The position numbers were made by a program, and so were the translations under genes. Positions 1-11,200 of a stretch of DNA of 64,000 bases are shown here, piece by piece. Below the pieces are notes generated by a model that saw only the letters and a program-made list of their open reading frames with translations, did no database searches and was not told where the DNA came from. Location: NCBI GenBank assembly GCA_036250225.1, contig JAPZLL010000005.1, positions 496,001 to 560,000 of the forward strand, written 5' to 3'. This DNA comes from Cercophora sp. LCS_1. Lineage: Eukaryota > Ascomycota > Sordariomycetes > Sordariales > Lasiosphaeriaceae. Positions within the stretch are counted from its first letter, which is position 1. Each line of letters starts with the position of its first letter.

Positions 1-453
1 CTCAACCATCACTATGCGATCGATCTCGTTGGGGGTGCGCTCGTCTCAGCCGGCGCATACTATATCGCTAGGGTTAAGTGGTTGCCGAGGCCACAGCTGG
101 ACAAGACGACGCGATGGGAGTATGAGTATGTTGAGTTCGGCGACAGACCAAGGAGTGTCGACGAAGAATGGGGTTATGGCCACGCGAACGGTTATGGTCT
201 AGGCCTCCTCGAGAGGAGGGGCATGGGTGATAGTGATGAATGGACACTGGGAAGCAGCTCCAGTTTCGAGTCGATGAGCCGCGGGGATACAGTTTCGGGT
301 AGCGCAAGCAGCACGCCAGGGATTCTCAGCCCCAAGACTCCCGACGACGACTTCCGCCATGTGGTAGTAGGGATGACGCCACAGGGAGAGGTATGGAACG
401 GGGACCGGATCGGACTGGAGAGTGAGCTAAGCGAGGTTGTGGTTGTGAGGTGA
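1..453 (+). CDS. AUR1: Inositol phosphorylceramide synthase, C-terminal part (5' end outside window)
   Basis: The frame is open from base 1 and ends with TGA at 451-453, so only the last 150 residues or so are present. The fragment opens with NHHYAIDLVGG, the third conserved block of the PAP2-like lipid phosphate transferase fold. Its His and Asp are catalytic in fungal Aur1. One more hydrophobic stretch follows, then a cytosolic tail with a DKTTRW block and the DEWTLGSSSS motif I recall from Aspergillus and Neurospora IPC synthases. The enzyme works in the Golgi, moving phosphoinositol from phosphatidylinositol to ceramide. It is essential in fungi and is the target of aureobasidin A. The gene is convergent with RPA34. 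Family assignment is firm; the missing N-terminus cannot be assessed. Confidence 0.88.
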   Translation, partial: LNHHYAIDLVGGALVSAGAYYIARVKWLPRPQLDKTTRWEYEYVEFGDRPRSVDEEWGYGHANGYGLGLLERRGMGDSDEWTLGSSSSFESMSRGDTVSGSASSTPGILSPKTPDDDFRHVVVGMTPQGEVWNGDRIGLESELSEVVVVR

Positions 454-2096
454 CAAGACCCACTGGGCAGCTCACACAGACTAACTCGGGAAGACCCCCA
501 TCTGGATGATGGCTTTTCTCCTCGATCGGGCTTACCGGCTTTGATCGATGCAGTCTTACAACATCTGCCGCTTCGTTACAACACCGCCGACGTGAACAAA
601 TCATTGTTCCTCTGGCGGCTCACTCTCGCTTTCGGCGTTATTGATTCCTTGGAAAGCGGCAAGCATCGGGCGATATCTTCGCATACCTTCCCTCGTTTTT
701 CTTACTATGCATAATCGGCGGCATAGCGGTGGCGCTCAGACGATCGTTTTCGGCATATACCTCCTTCGGCCCAATCAACCTAGACGCATCACTCCCTTCT
801 TTATCCAGGTTAGTGGGGTAGAAGTGTGCTTGTTAGGGAGGGCGGAGAGGTTGGACTGGGTTTTGTTATGGGTTGGATGATACCAATTGGATGAAGCGAG
901 GTCCACATCGTAATGATAATTCTATACCCGGGGCTGGTGTATGTGCTTGGAGAGGGATATCTGACGATGGTGATGATGATAAGACGGGTTTCATGATGGT
1001 TGGCGGCAACGGTTCCGGCGGGAGAGGGCACAACTGTAATATACCGGTACCCAAATAATTGTACACGCATCTTCGCGGTCATTTTCAAACAAGTAGCGAG
1101 TATGCGGTGGTCGCGTTTGGGCGAGAGACAACTTGCTTAAGGGGTGAGGAAAGCCTCGGGGTGGGGGTGGTGGATATCTATCAGGTGAGTCGCGTCAGCT
1201 CTCGGTCTGACTAAGCCGCAAATCGACATCGAAACTTTCAACGGACACTTGGGCAAAGGCAGGTAGAAGGGCGCCGCCAATGCTCGGCCGCAATACGTCT
1301 GTAGCTTGTATTGTGCAACCTGCCGATTCTCCCGTAGATTATGCTTGCCTCTGAACGAATGCATTGTGTTCCAGCCGACTTGGCAAGCGAACAAAAGAAG
1401 AAAACGAGGCAAGAGGCTGTCAGGATGCCAACAGAATCAGGCGGACAACCGTCAACCCGCCTCATGAAGGTCACCACCGCTCTTGCTTCTCATACCTGCT
1501 GCGAGGCTCATAGGGGTCAGACTTTTCTCACTGTTGCTTGTCAGCGCCTGGGCTGTTAGGAAGTGGAGCTCAATGTCTAGAGCGGCCACACTTGCCACAA
1601 ACTTATAGCTGGTCAAGAGGTTGGGGATCGAAGAGACAGTGTCATTCGCTATCTACCAAGTGAAGGAGGGCCCCGACTGCATACCGCTACCAGATTCCCC
1701 AGCAATCCCGACTATCTATGTGTTACCAGGGCTTGATCGTCTGCATGACAGTTTCGGTGGCCCAGATAATCAGATGTTGAGTCTGGGATCGAATGACAGG
1801 CAACCCGCAGCGCTCCTTCTCTCAGCCAGCACTTTGCACTTTGCGGAACGAGTCCATGCCTTCCGAAGGAAACAAAAACCCCTCTCCAACCCGACAAACA
1901 GATTTTGTTCCCATATGTTCTGTGAGACATCCAATTAACGTCTACAAGAACACATCTCCCAAACTCCTGGACCAAACCGCCCAAATAGTAAACAATATGG
2001 CTGGTTAAGTGCCCGTTCGCTATGCAGTAAAAGACGTGCTAAGATGCATGCTAGTTGAACAAGAGCTTGGGAGTCATGACGCCAAGTAGGCACAGG
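454..2096. other. Intergenic, AUR1 to RPA34 (convergent)
   Basis: This 1.6 kb lies between two convergent 3' ends. All open frames are short, on both strands, and lack recognisable protein sequence. A short GATGGTGAT-type purine-rich stretch lies near 965-985. It presumably holds both 3' untranslated regions and terminators. I see no RNA gene or repeat. Confidence 0.6.
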
Positions 2097-4176
2097 CTAG
2101 GAACAGCTCTTTCTGTGCTTCTCCTTCTTCTTGTCCTTTTTCTTCCGCTCTGAGGACCCGTTCGCTGCCTGAACAACAGCGGGCTTGGTGAGAACTGGCT
2201 TCCTATCGAGGATGCTCCTAGCAGGGAGGACTGGACCAGACCCAGACGAAGAAAACAGGCTGGGGCGAGACGAACCTGCCAACGCAGACTTCAGGGGAGC
2301 GGCGCTCGGTGAAGATGAAGGCTCTGCACGTTTGTTCTTCTCGAACTGTGGTGTGAGGTCGAGTCGAATAGTTTTGTTGTTCCTGATAGAGCCAGGCTCC
2401 GGCGTCTTATCCCTCGTCGCGGATGGACTCGACCTCTTGAGAGGGGTTTCCTAAGCCCTGCTCACTCCTGGAACGGTCGGGGGCCTGATCGGGGTCACCT
2501 TGCTGGGAACAGCCCTTTGAGATTTGGTGGGTTGCGTATTCGGGAGGCCAGAAGGAGTGGCCACACTGGGTCGCTTAGCGGGAGCGGGAGACGACGCAGC
2601 ACGTCCAACGATGGGCGGGGCGATGGGGGTTTCCTTGAAGGCCTTCTTGGAAGTCTTGGAAGCCTCAGAGGGTTGAGAAGAGGCGCCTGGTGTGACAGAT
2701 GTTGCCACATCAACACGTGCCTTTTTGGTCCCCCTCTTTCCCGATGACGAAGTGGTTCCCTGACCCGGGGTCTCAACAGTACTGTGCTTGCGCTTCTTGT
2801 TATCGCCCTTAGGCGTCTCAGAACTAGGCAGTGGCAATGGGGCGTCATCCATGTCAACATCCTCGCTATTGGAGGAAGCATCAACACTTATCTTTCCCAT
2901 GGGTGTCGGCGGGGCACCAAGCGGTTGGTAACGGGCCTTCAAGCCCTTAGGTTGAGCCCTTGGGGTCTTCTGGGTTGGTGGCGCGACAAGGGCTGCTTGA
3001 GTTGCATCATCACCAAAACGAGTGATCGTTTTGATGTGAATGCTACGGTCAACCGGTAGGGCCTCGTACTTGTTACCAGCCTTGCTTGGGATAACGAGCG
3101 TTATGCTGGTACCAACAGTGTCGTCGCTCGAGGTATTGTAGTTAGCACCGTTGTGAGAGGCAATGGCGTGTCCGGAATTTAGCTGGTCAAGCACAATTGC
3201 TCGCTCTTGGATCACTTCGATGGGAACCGACGCGGGTGCCGTAAAATACCAAACTTGCTTGCCTTCGGCCTTGGCATTCTTAAAAATGCGCGCAACCTCG
3301 GCCGCGTCCTCCTTCTCGCCGGCTCTGCGCAGCTGGAAGCTGGGGCCGAAGAGTGCGGCGGCAGTGTGGCTATAGGAGACGTTAGTACACTCGTTGGTCC
3401 TGCCATTATGAGATCGTGCCAACTTACTTGGCATTCCCGTTGCTCCTCTCTACCGCTTTGAATTGGTCGACCTCTTCAGCTGACTCTGATTCGCTTTCAG
3501 AATCTGAAGACCCAGACTCGCTGGCCCCATTCGCCTGCACCTGGCCAGACGTCTCCTTCCTGCCTTGGGTCTTGTTCTTTGAGTTTGCCTGCACCTTAGG
3601 CGCCTCGGCTTCGCTCTCGCTTCCGTCTGACGACTCCGACTCCGATTCCGATTCCGATTCCTCGCTATCTTGTTCTTGACCCTTGCTCGGCCCACGCTTC
3701 GAGAGATTCTTCGTGGGGATCTTGGCTCCCGAGTCAGACTCGTCATCCGAATCGGAACTGCTACTATCGCTCGCTGTTGAATTGGACATCGATAGTTTAT
3801 TCTTCGTGGCCGTGACCTCTTCGCTTTCTTCTTCGGAAGACGATCCATCTTCAGAATCGGACGTGGTGCTATTCGCGGTACCCTGGTTCAGCGAGGAAGG
3901 CTTGCCATCCGTCTTAATCTTGGCGGCATGGGCCGAAGGTCTGAGTTTACCAGCCCAACCTGTCGAGTTTGTGCCGTTCTCGTTGTCAGACTCGTCGCTG
4001 CTGTCACTGTCACTCGAGCTGTCGCTGTCTTCGACTTTGACCTTGGCAGAGGAGCCACCTGCCTTCGCATGGCTCTTGTAAGGAGGGCCGGCAGTTTGGT
4101 TGGTCTTGGAGGCAAGCATCGCTGCGGTGCGGTCATGGTCGCTGAGCGAACCGAAGGGCGCGCGCGGCCCGGCCAT
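2097..4176 (-). CDS. RPA34: RNA polymerase I subunit RPA34-like protein
   Basis: Proposed exons are complement(3428..4176, 2499..3369, 2097..2450), giving 657 residues. Intron 1 is well supported (GTAAGT donor, ACTAAC branch, TAG acceptor). Intron 2 is only 48 nt, GTGACC to TTAG, and is less certain. The N-terminal 250 residues are a Ser/Asp/Glu-rich acidic low-complexity region. Then comes the RPA34.5 fold, starting at FGPSFQLRR and including KQVWYFTAPASVP, typical of fungal Pol I RPA34. The C-terminus is a basic lysine tail (KKKDKKKEK), also seen in yeast Rpa34. With RPA49, the protein forms the TFIIF-like heterodimer of Pol I in the nucleolus, helping initiation and elongation on rDNA. It is longer than yeast RPA34 (about 230 aa), mainly through the acidic region. 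The gene is divergent from GRC3. Confidence 0.82.
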
Positions 4177-4796
4177 CTTCGAGGCTTCGAAGTTGCGCCG
4201 GCTTGCGGGTGCGAGCGGTATCGAGGACGGAAAGAGGCTTTGAGGGAGCGCTACTCAGGAAGGGTGGGAGTGCAGGGTTTTCGTTCCTGCGCCTGCAGTT
4301 TGCAGAGGCCGAAAGAAAGTTATAACAAATTGTCGCGAACTCTTTTGGAGGTGAGAAAGTTCGCAACCTTTTGGAACCCGCTCCAAAATTTCGAGGCGCG
4401 AACGGCAGGGGTGGGGCGCGACGAGCTTATCTTGGATTGGCGAAGCTGATTGGCTTGACGAGCAATTGACAGACAGAACCTGAGGCCCACGACTGCGGAA
4501 CCCAAGGTTGAATCAGGCAAGAAAGTTGCGTGTGCATTTAAAAAGAGAAAGAGGTGAATGATTTTCACTTTATCACTTTAAACCCCCAGCACTTATTTAC
4601 GTAGAGTTAGAGCCGATTCTCAAGTAGACTTTTGGCCGCCGGCCAACCGATGTAGTCCTTCCTCATCTGCGAAGACGCCGTTCGTGGCTCGAGTGTTGGG
4701 ACACAAGAAGGCAGGCAGGTTATCCATGAACAAGCTACTTGGCCACACGGGTCTAACTTTTGTTCATTTGGTTCTTTGTTGGTTGTATCGAGAGGT
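4177..4796. promoter_or_regulatory. Divergent promoter region, RPA34 / GRC3
   Basis: These 620 bp separate the start codons of two head-to-head genes, so both promoters must lie here. An A-rich run (AAAAAGAGAAAGAGG) occurs near 4540-4555, in the middle. I see no clear TATA box for either gene, which is usual for housekeeping genes. Confidence 0.6.
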
Positions 4797-6937
4797 ATGG
4801 CACCGTCTCAGAAGAGGAAGCTAGATAGCAACGGGACGGAGACCCCTGGTAAGCCCAACACCCAGATTCTCTCTGGTCCACGGCAACATCAAATTGTCTA
4901 ATATCTTAGTTTGCCAGTCATGAGCGCATTTGCTGCTCGGCAGAGGTTGTGGGAGAGTGCTGCAGGCAGTGGTCTTCAACCGCAACCTTCCTCTGTCAGC
5001 AATAGTCCTCAGAGATCCTCTCTCTCATTGCAGACTGGACTAGAACTCTCCCCAAGGCTTGATGAAGAGCCAAATTTGAAACCAGCATCTCCAGTTCGCC
5101 AAAGTCTGTCCAAACCAAGAACAATATCTCAGCACTCGACCTTTAGGCCTGACAGGAAAAATAATTATCAAACAAAGGTGGATGGTCGTGCTTTGCTTCG
5201 TCTCACCGAGGGGGAGCGCCTCGTAATCCTCGGGAGCTTTGGGATCAAGGTTTGTGAAGGCGAGCTCACCATTGCGGGCGCGGTCCTGCGGTCGTCAGCT
5301 CCAATCCAGTGGGTTCACGCATCGCACTGCCATGCCCTCCCCGTTGTCCGATCAGCCACCGATGTTGTTGTCGAGCTTCTGCCTCATCCGGCAGCTCCGG
5401 GGTTGAGGCAGTTAGCAGGACTCAATCCTGTCTTCGCGAAACTATGGCACGAGTGTGCCCCTGGAAGCTCGACTTTTCAAATTGTAAGTATCAGCTCTCT
5501 CAGCCGTTGTCATTCTGACCTCCCTTTCAGATCTATACTGCCGAGGATGGCCCCAAGAAAATTCCCCTCCAAGAACTCTCCTCCCCAGCCGAATGGAACA
5601 AGAAATTAGCCGGTATCATAAAATCCAAGAACGGAGGCGACAACCCCATCATCTTTCTCTGCGGTCCCAAGTCCTCAGGCAAGTCCACTTTTGGCCGGCT
5701 GCTAGCCAACCGTCTAGTCACAGACCAAGGGCACGCCAAAAACAAACCGTGGTCTCCCATAGCTATCCTCGACCTCGACCCTGGCCAGCCTGAGTATTCA
5801 CCTCCAGGCATAATTTCACTCGTCCGCGTCCAGGCCCCCAACCTAGCTCCCTCCTTCTGTCACCCAGCAAGCCCGTCCCAGATTCGCTCACACGCCATTG
5901 CTGCCACGACGCCGGCCCAAGATCCCTCGCACTTTGTTGCCTGCGCTCTCGACCTACTCTCCCACCATCACACTGTCCTCCCCAACACGCCCTTAATCGT
6001 CAACACGCCAGGCTGGATTCAAGGGACGGGCCTAGATATCCTCGTCTCGCTCATCAAAGGCACACATCCCACCGAGGTAATTTACATGTCTTTCGACGGA
6101 CCAGACGAAAGTGTCGAGGCGCTGGAATCGGCCACCAGGGCAAAGACCACTGTTTTCACGACTCTTCCATCGCAAGCCAGCGCCGGCGCGTCCCGAACAA
6201 GTCTCGAGCTCCGCACCATGCAAACAATGGCATATTTCCACCTTGCCTCCCTCGATGAGGAACCTCCAACGTGGGAAACTACCCCACTGAATGCCATCCG
6301 CCCGTGGAGGGTGCGGTACAGCGGTGCGGATAGGGGGTTCTTCGGTGTACTCTGCTATGATCACCAGCCGGGCCCGGATCTGCTCGGCGAAGCAATTAAC
6401 GGCATGGTTTTGGGACTGGTCAGAGTCGAGTCGCTCGAAGCATGGAAGGAATTTGGACTTGACGAGATGGCCGTGGACGGGGATGCTACCGAAGGGGTCA
6501 TGGTGGACACGAGAGAGGGGATTCCCATGGTTCGAAATCCCTTTGGCCGAACGCTCGACCCAAGGTACACGAGGGCCTTGGGGCTTGTGTTGGTAAGAGG
6601 CATTGATACCGGACGCAAGGAATTGCAGATTGTTACGCCCATCAATGGCGATCTGCTTTGTGAGGGTGGAAAGGATCTAGTCTTGATTGCAGGGAAGTTT
6701 GATACCCCGAACTGGGCGTATGCAGAGGAGCTGTATGCTAAACAATGGGGGGGGATCAAGGTCACTGCTGGGTCAGAGGAGGAAGATGACGAGGAGGTCT
6801 CTAATCCAGGGGCCGCTGGATTCGTAACGACCAATGAGGTCGTCGCTGTTCCTTGGGTGGAGATTATTCATGGCAGCAAGAAAAGGTCTATCGGTTCCAG
6901 AGTATGGCGGGTGAGAAGGGATTTAGGGCGGAGTTAG
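4797..6937 (+). CDS. GRC3: Polynucleotide 5'-hydroxyl-kinase GRC3
   Basis: Exons are 4797..4848, 4918..5483 and 5531..6937, giving 674 residues. Introns are 69 and 47 nt with GTAAGC/CAG and GTAAGT/CAG ends. The start ATG opens MAPSQKRKL, a basic N-terminus fitting a nuclear protein. The second exon begins VMSAFAARQRL, as in fungal Grc3. The P-loop is GPKSSGKST, followed by ILDLDPGQPE, the Walker B-like block of Clp1/Grc3 kinases. Grc3 works with the nuclease Las1: Las1 cuts ITS2 of pre-rRNA and Grc3 phosphorylates the new 5'-OH end. Yeast Grc3 is also linked to Pol I termination. Length and motifs agree with the family. The gene is convergent with the AA9 gene. Confidence 0.92.
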
Positions 6938-7194
6938 CTTAGTCGTGTGCGATCTTCAAGTGGCGCGATAGACACTTGTAACCATTCCGCAAAGCCCTCA
7001 TCCACCCACTTCTGATCTTTTGCCGTCCTTGAAGATCTGGACGTCACTTCACATTTAGTCAGCCGAAATTATAATTAGCCGTGGCCATGTAATGATGCAA
7101 GGTATGTATTTGCGCGGAAAATGTGGTGAGACGCTATGCTTTCTAAATCACGGGCTCGGTTTCTTTTTGTCGTTCTTCCCTCTCCTGTGGGAAT

Positions 7195-8238
7195 TCATGA
7201 ACACTGGTGATAATAGGCGTTGATCTCCTTGCAGGTGTATGGTGACGTGCATGTCGTGCAACCGCTAAATGTCGAGCCGCCGCACTGTTGCCACTGCGCA
7301 ACAGAGCAAGAGGGCACTTCCTCCGCAGGGGCAGCTGTGGCCTCCGGCACCGAAACAGTGAGCAGTGTAGTCGGCGCCTCCGAAGTACCACTGCCGGCAG
7401 AGGCAGCCGCCGAACCAGCTCCGCCGCACTTGAACACAGGGGGTCCGGGAATGGTGTATTTGCTCGATGTAGTCATTGAGTAGATGTTAACCAGAATGCC
7501 GGGGTCGTTGGCTTTGTAAATGCCAGGAATGCTGTATGTTTGGGCCGGGACCTGAGTGCCGGTTCCGCCGACAATGTTGATCTGCGCGCACTCCATCTGT
7601 GAATGGTTAGCAGCGACCTAGAAACTACAGCAACGGGACACAAACATAGAGCTGAGCCCCCCCAGCCGATCCCGCTCCGTGCAGGGCGATCATCTCAGCG
7701 CGAAGAAGATACTGACCATTCGGGATACACGCGGGAATGTCACTGTTTTAAAGTTAGTACGATGGTTCTGCAAATCCGGGGGCTAGTGGGATTCTTACAT
7801 GTAGTGCTGGCCGCCGTTGGTGATGACCTTGGAGGTACCCCAGTTTCCGTTGCTGTACCCATCCTCCTGAATCTTGAACCAACCGCCACCGATCCCCTTG
7901 TCTGTGGCGGCGTTTTCAACCTTCTTGAGGTAGGCCAGAGTCGGACCCTTGTGGCTGGCATCCATAACATTGCTTGGCCCCGACGTGAGCGTGTGCCTCC
8001 AGTGCGCTTTCACGGTTGTGCCGGCAGTAACGGTAATAATGGCGCCCGTGGACATTGTAGGATTGGGGCCGCCATTGCATGCGAGATCGTTGCTGGCAAC
8101 ATTTGTGATGGGGCCGTCGTAAGTCGGAGTGCGCACACCATGGGACACTGGATGGACCGTACCCCCAGCTTCAAGCTGGACGAAGATGGTGTGGGCAGAC
8201 GCCGCCGAAGCAGCCGCGAGAAGTGAGAAGCCTTTCAT
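7195..8238 (-). CDS. AA9 lytic polysaccharide monooxygenase with C-terminal CBM1
   Basis: Exons are complement(7799..8238, 7646..7742, 7195..7596), giving 312 residues. The start is the MKGFSLLAA methionine, because it gives a signal peptide ending SAASA before His16. After cleavage His16 is the N-terminal copper ligand. The second copper His is His96 in DASHKGP, and the axial Tyr is Tyr179 in QLYMEC. Cys54 and Cys182 are placed for the conserved disulfide. A Ser/Ala/Thr/Pro-rich linker leads to a CBM1 at about 276-312 with the QWQQCGG and CTTCTS pattern. AA9 enzymes cut cellulose oxidatively outside the cell, using copper, an electron donor and O2 or H2O2. Intron 2 uses a GTTTGT donor. Regioselectivity (C1 or C4) cannot be read from this. 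Confidence 0.93.
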
Positions 8239-11200
8239 GTTGTGAGTTGACTGGAGACACGGGCCTATGCGCTCTGTCGACGGTGATTGCAAGACATATC
8301 TGGTCTAGATATCTAGAGGGAGCGGGTTATAAAGTAAACCGGTATGAGGGCCGCCAAGCTCGGCCAACCAGAATCGTCATTGTTAGTTTCTGACCCGGAA
8401 TCGTCCTCCAATCGCTAGCCGGCCGCCGAGGGTTTGTGAGTGCGGCGGGAGACGAGATGGATGTCTCTGTGATGGCCAAGACGAGCTTGGCACCCCGAAT
8501 AAGGCCGAGAGTCGTCATTGTCACGCTGTCACGCTGTTAACTTGAGCTTATTCGGGCGGAAGAGGGCTGTCCGAGGCTTGGGGGAGCATCCACGTTAGTC
8601 AAAGTCCCGCAACGGTGATCCTCGCAGCTTGGTTGTCACCATAAACACAACCCCTTGAAAGCGCCCTTCTCGGCGCCCCCACGTCGTACACAGACCAGTT
8701 CTGGTCATCTTCGAGTGCTGCCACCACTTTGAGATCGAGGCGTTGAGCAGGAGGGCGGGAGAAGACAGGCCGTGCTGGGAGCCAGTCTGGGGTTGACTCG
8801 CGGCTGGAGAAGTGCGTTCATTCCCCCGCGGGGAGTGATGTACCGGCAGGCTAAAACGGTCTGGTTCCCGCTAGTCCCGGGTTATACAAAGCGTTTTATT
8901 GCCGCGGGCATATAATACCTATATTGACCACATGGACTGACCTGGTTGTCGTCTTGATATTGCGGCGTGCGACACCCATGTCACCCCTTCCGGACGGTGG
9001 AGTGTTAGTCCTTGCGAAACTCAGCATTGACTGGTATATGCTGAGCTTGATCACATACTCTTAGAGCAGAGGGCGGCATGGCCGAGCATGCAAGTTCGTG
9101 GTTATCGTGGATCAACGCATAGCAGGACTCTCTTATCAGAGAAGCGCGAAAGGTGACCAGCCGTAAAAAGGTGTGCGAGGGGACATGCAATAAGTCCCAA
9201 AGGAACTGGCTTGACGGCACATTCCCGGACGGGCCTGAAGTTGGCAACAACCTAATTTACCTTCGGAATCGTTGCAGACACAAAGTGCGCAGAGCATGAC
9301 GCGACTTATCTCAAGAGAGGTGACAGAGCTCCAGCTTGTTCCGGTGTTTTGAGTGTGCAGTCGTTGTAAGGGTGGTTCGGTTCTGGCAATACCAAAGAAG
9401 CGCCTGAGAGCAACAGAAATCAAATCAGCAAACGTCCTCGAAGAAGTAATTATTTGGTCGCTTGTTGTCATTGGGCCAAGTCGAAGAGGAGCGTGGCTGG
9501 GGAACCTTGATGGGCCAGCAAGGAGAGGGACCGGGAGCACTTTTCCTGGACAAGATAACCTCGCTCAACAAGCATCCAAGCTCAACTCAGGGCGTTATAT
9601 TTTCTCCCCTCCCTCCACCCTCTCCAGTGCTTCTCACCTGCATCAAAAGCGTCTTTCACATTAGGGTTCCTCGTATCTCTACTTTGTTGCCCACCAAATT
9701 TGCAGCCTACGATTGCCTCACGCAACTGCCGGTCTTGCATCTCTTCTGTTTCCATGTTCCAACTTGCAACCGACTCCAAAGGAAGCCACAGTCCAGGGAC
9801 TGCACGGCAATACAACAGTTACTAATCATCGCCATTTGCGATCTGCTTTGCTTCGGCCGCCAGGAGTTGAATTGAGAATCATTGTGATTGAAAACCAGCC
9901 GTGTCCCATATCTGCCCCGCCATAAATGAACTGCATTCTTTCCAAGAGCTTCGTGATCTACGAGGTAAATGCCCACTTCTTCCAACAACCATCCAATAGG
10001 AAACGCAAACACAGTGCCTTTTTTTTATCACATTTTTTGCTCTTACACTATCTCGTCACAAGGAGAGCCTAGGCTCGAGGTCACGGGCAATCGCCAGACG
10101 ACTACATTCTCACGGACGATTCAGGAAACGGGAGGCCGTTTTGCACATGGATCCTAACTCGCTGAGGGCAATCCTCTAGGCTTGCCGTCCTGGAGCTTGG
10201 CAGCATTGCCTGTTCACAACCCGGCGAACTGCTCTCAAAGGCCCCTTCGTTTAAGCAGAGGGATAGGCCATTGAAGGGGACGACGGTAAGCTGAACGGCA
10301 AAAGGGATATATGTACGTTGGGCGCGACATTTGCGTTGGTCGGACATCCATCTCCTCTCCTCAGCTGATCATGTCCCAAGGACGCTCCCGGCAGACGTAA
10401 ATCGCCCGAGTCCGCTTCGACCTTCCACACCAGTGCCCACGCTTTCTTCTGCACCAACCACGAGCATCCCCAGGGAACGCAAGACCCCGCGGTGCGGCTA
10501 CCCAAGACATTGGAACCCAGCCCTTGTCAAGCGTTGCGGCTGAACTATCGTCGCGGGGCCCTCCATCAAGATCAAGGCTGGGGAGTGCGACGGGAACGGG
10601 ACCGGGACCGAATCGAGCAAGGCTTCCTGCACGAGCGAAGACGGTCAGGCGGGAAGACTGTTCATCTGCCCATGACCCCAACTCAAGAAATTGCCCGACA
10701 CCAAATGACGCAGAAGCACAAACATTCTCCCCCGGCGCGTCGGGCTGCAGCCCTTGCCTCAACCCATCATTGGTCAAATTAGCCTCGGCTTCATGATGTT
10801 CTGAGGGGTTCTGTTTCTCTTCCGGCGACATTGTGGGAAGGTAACTTGGCTTTTACGCTGTTCCTCGCAAGACACGCTGGCTTGGAGCGTAGAAGAGGCG
10901 GTGGCATGGTTTGGCGCGAGATCGTTGGGCTTTCTTCCCCATTGTTTGCCATCACTGCTCATCTCCTCTCCCCCTCCAGTGACCAACATGCAGGCATCAC
11001 CATGCGCTGCGCTGCGCTGCCATTCCAATTCCCCGGCTCTCCACGACTCCCCATCTCCCTGACGGCCTCAAACGCACCATGTGGTCCACATGGGATGGTG
11101 GCAGTGGCAAAGCGCAGAAGCCAACCTAACCAATTGACACGTTGGCAACCGCACCGGCGCTGTTCGGGTCCCCATTCAAAGCAACGAAGGGAGAATGGTC

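Noticed and set aside
3683..4081. Plus-strand frame opposite the acidic region of RPA34
   Set aside because: The Ser/Leu-rich translation is the mirror of GAC/GAG/TCC-rich codons on the coding strand.
10361..10831. 156-codon open frame on the minus strand in the 4.1-kb gap
   Set aside because: No domain, no splice partners found on either side, and composition not protein-like. It could be revisited with transcript data.
11007..11024. Short GCTGC-type repeat
   Set aside because: Only a few units with no evident function.
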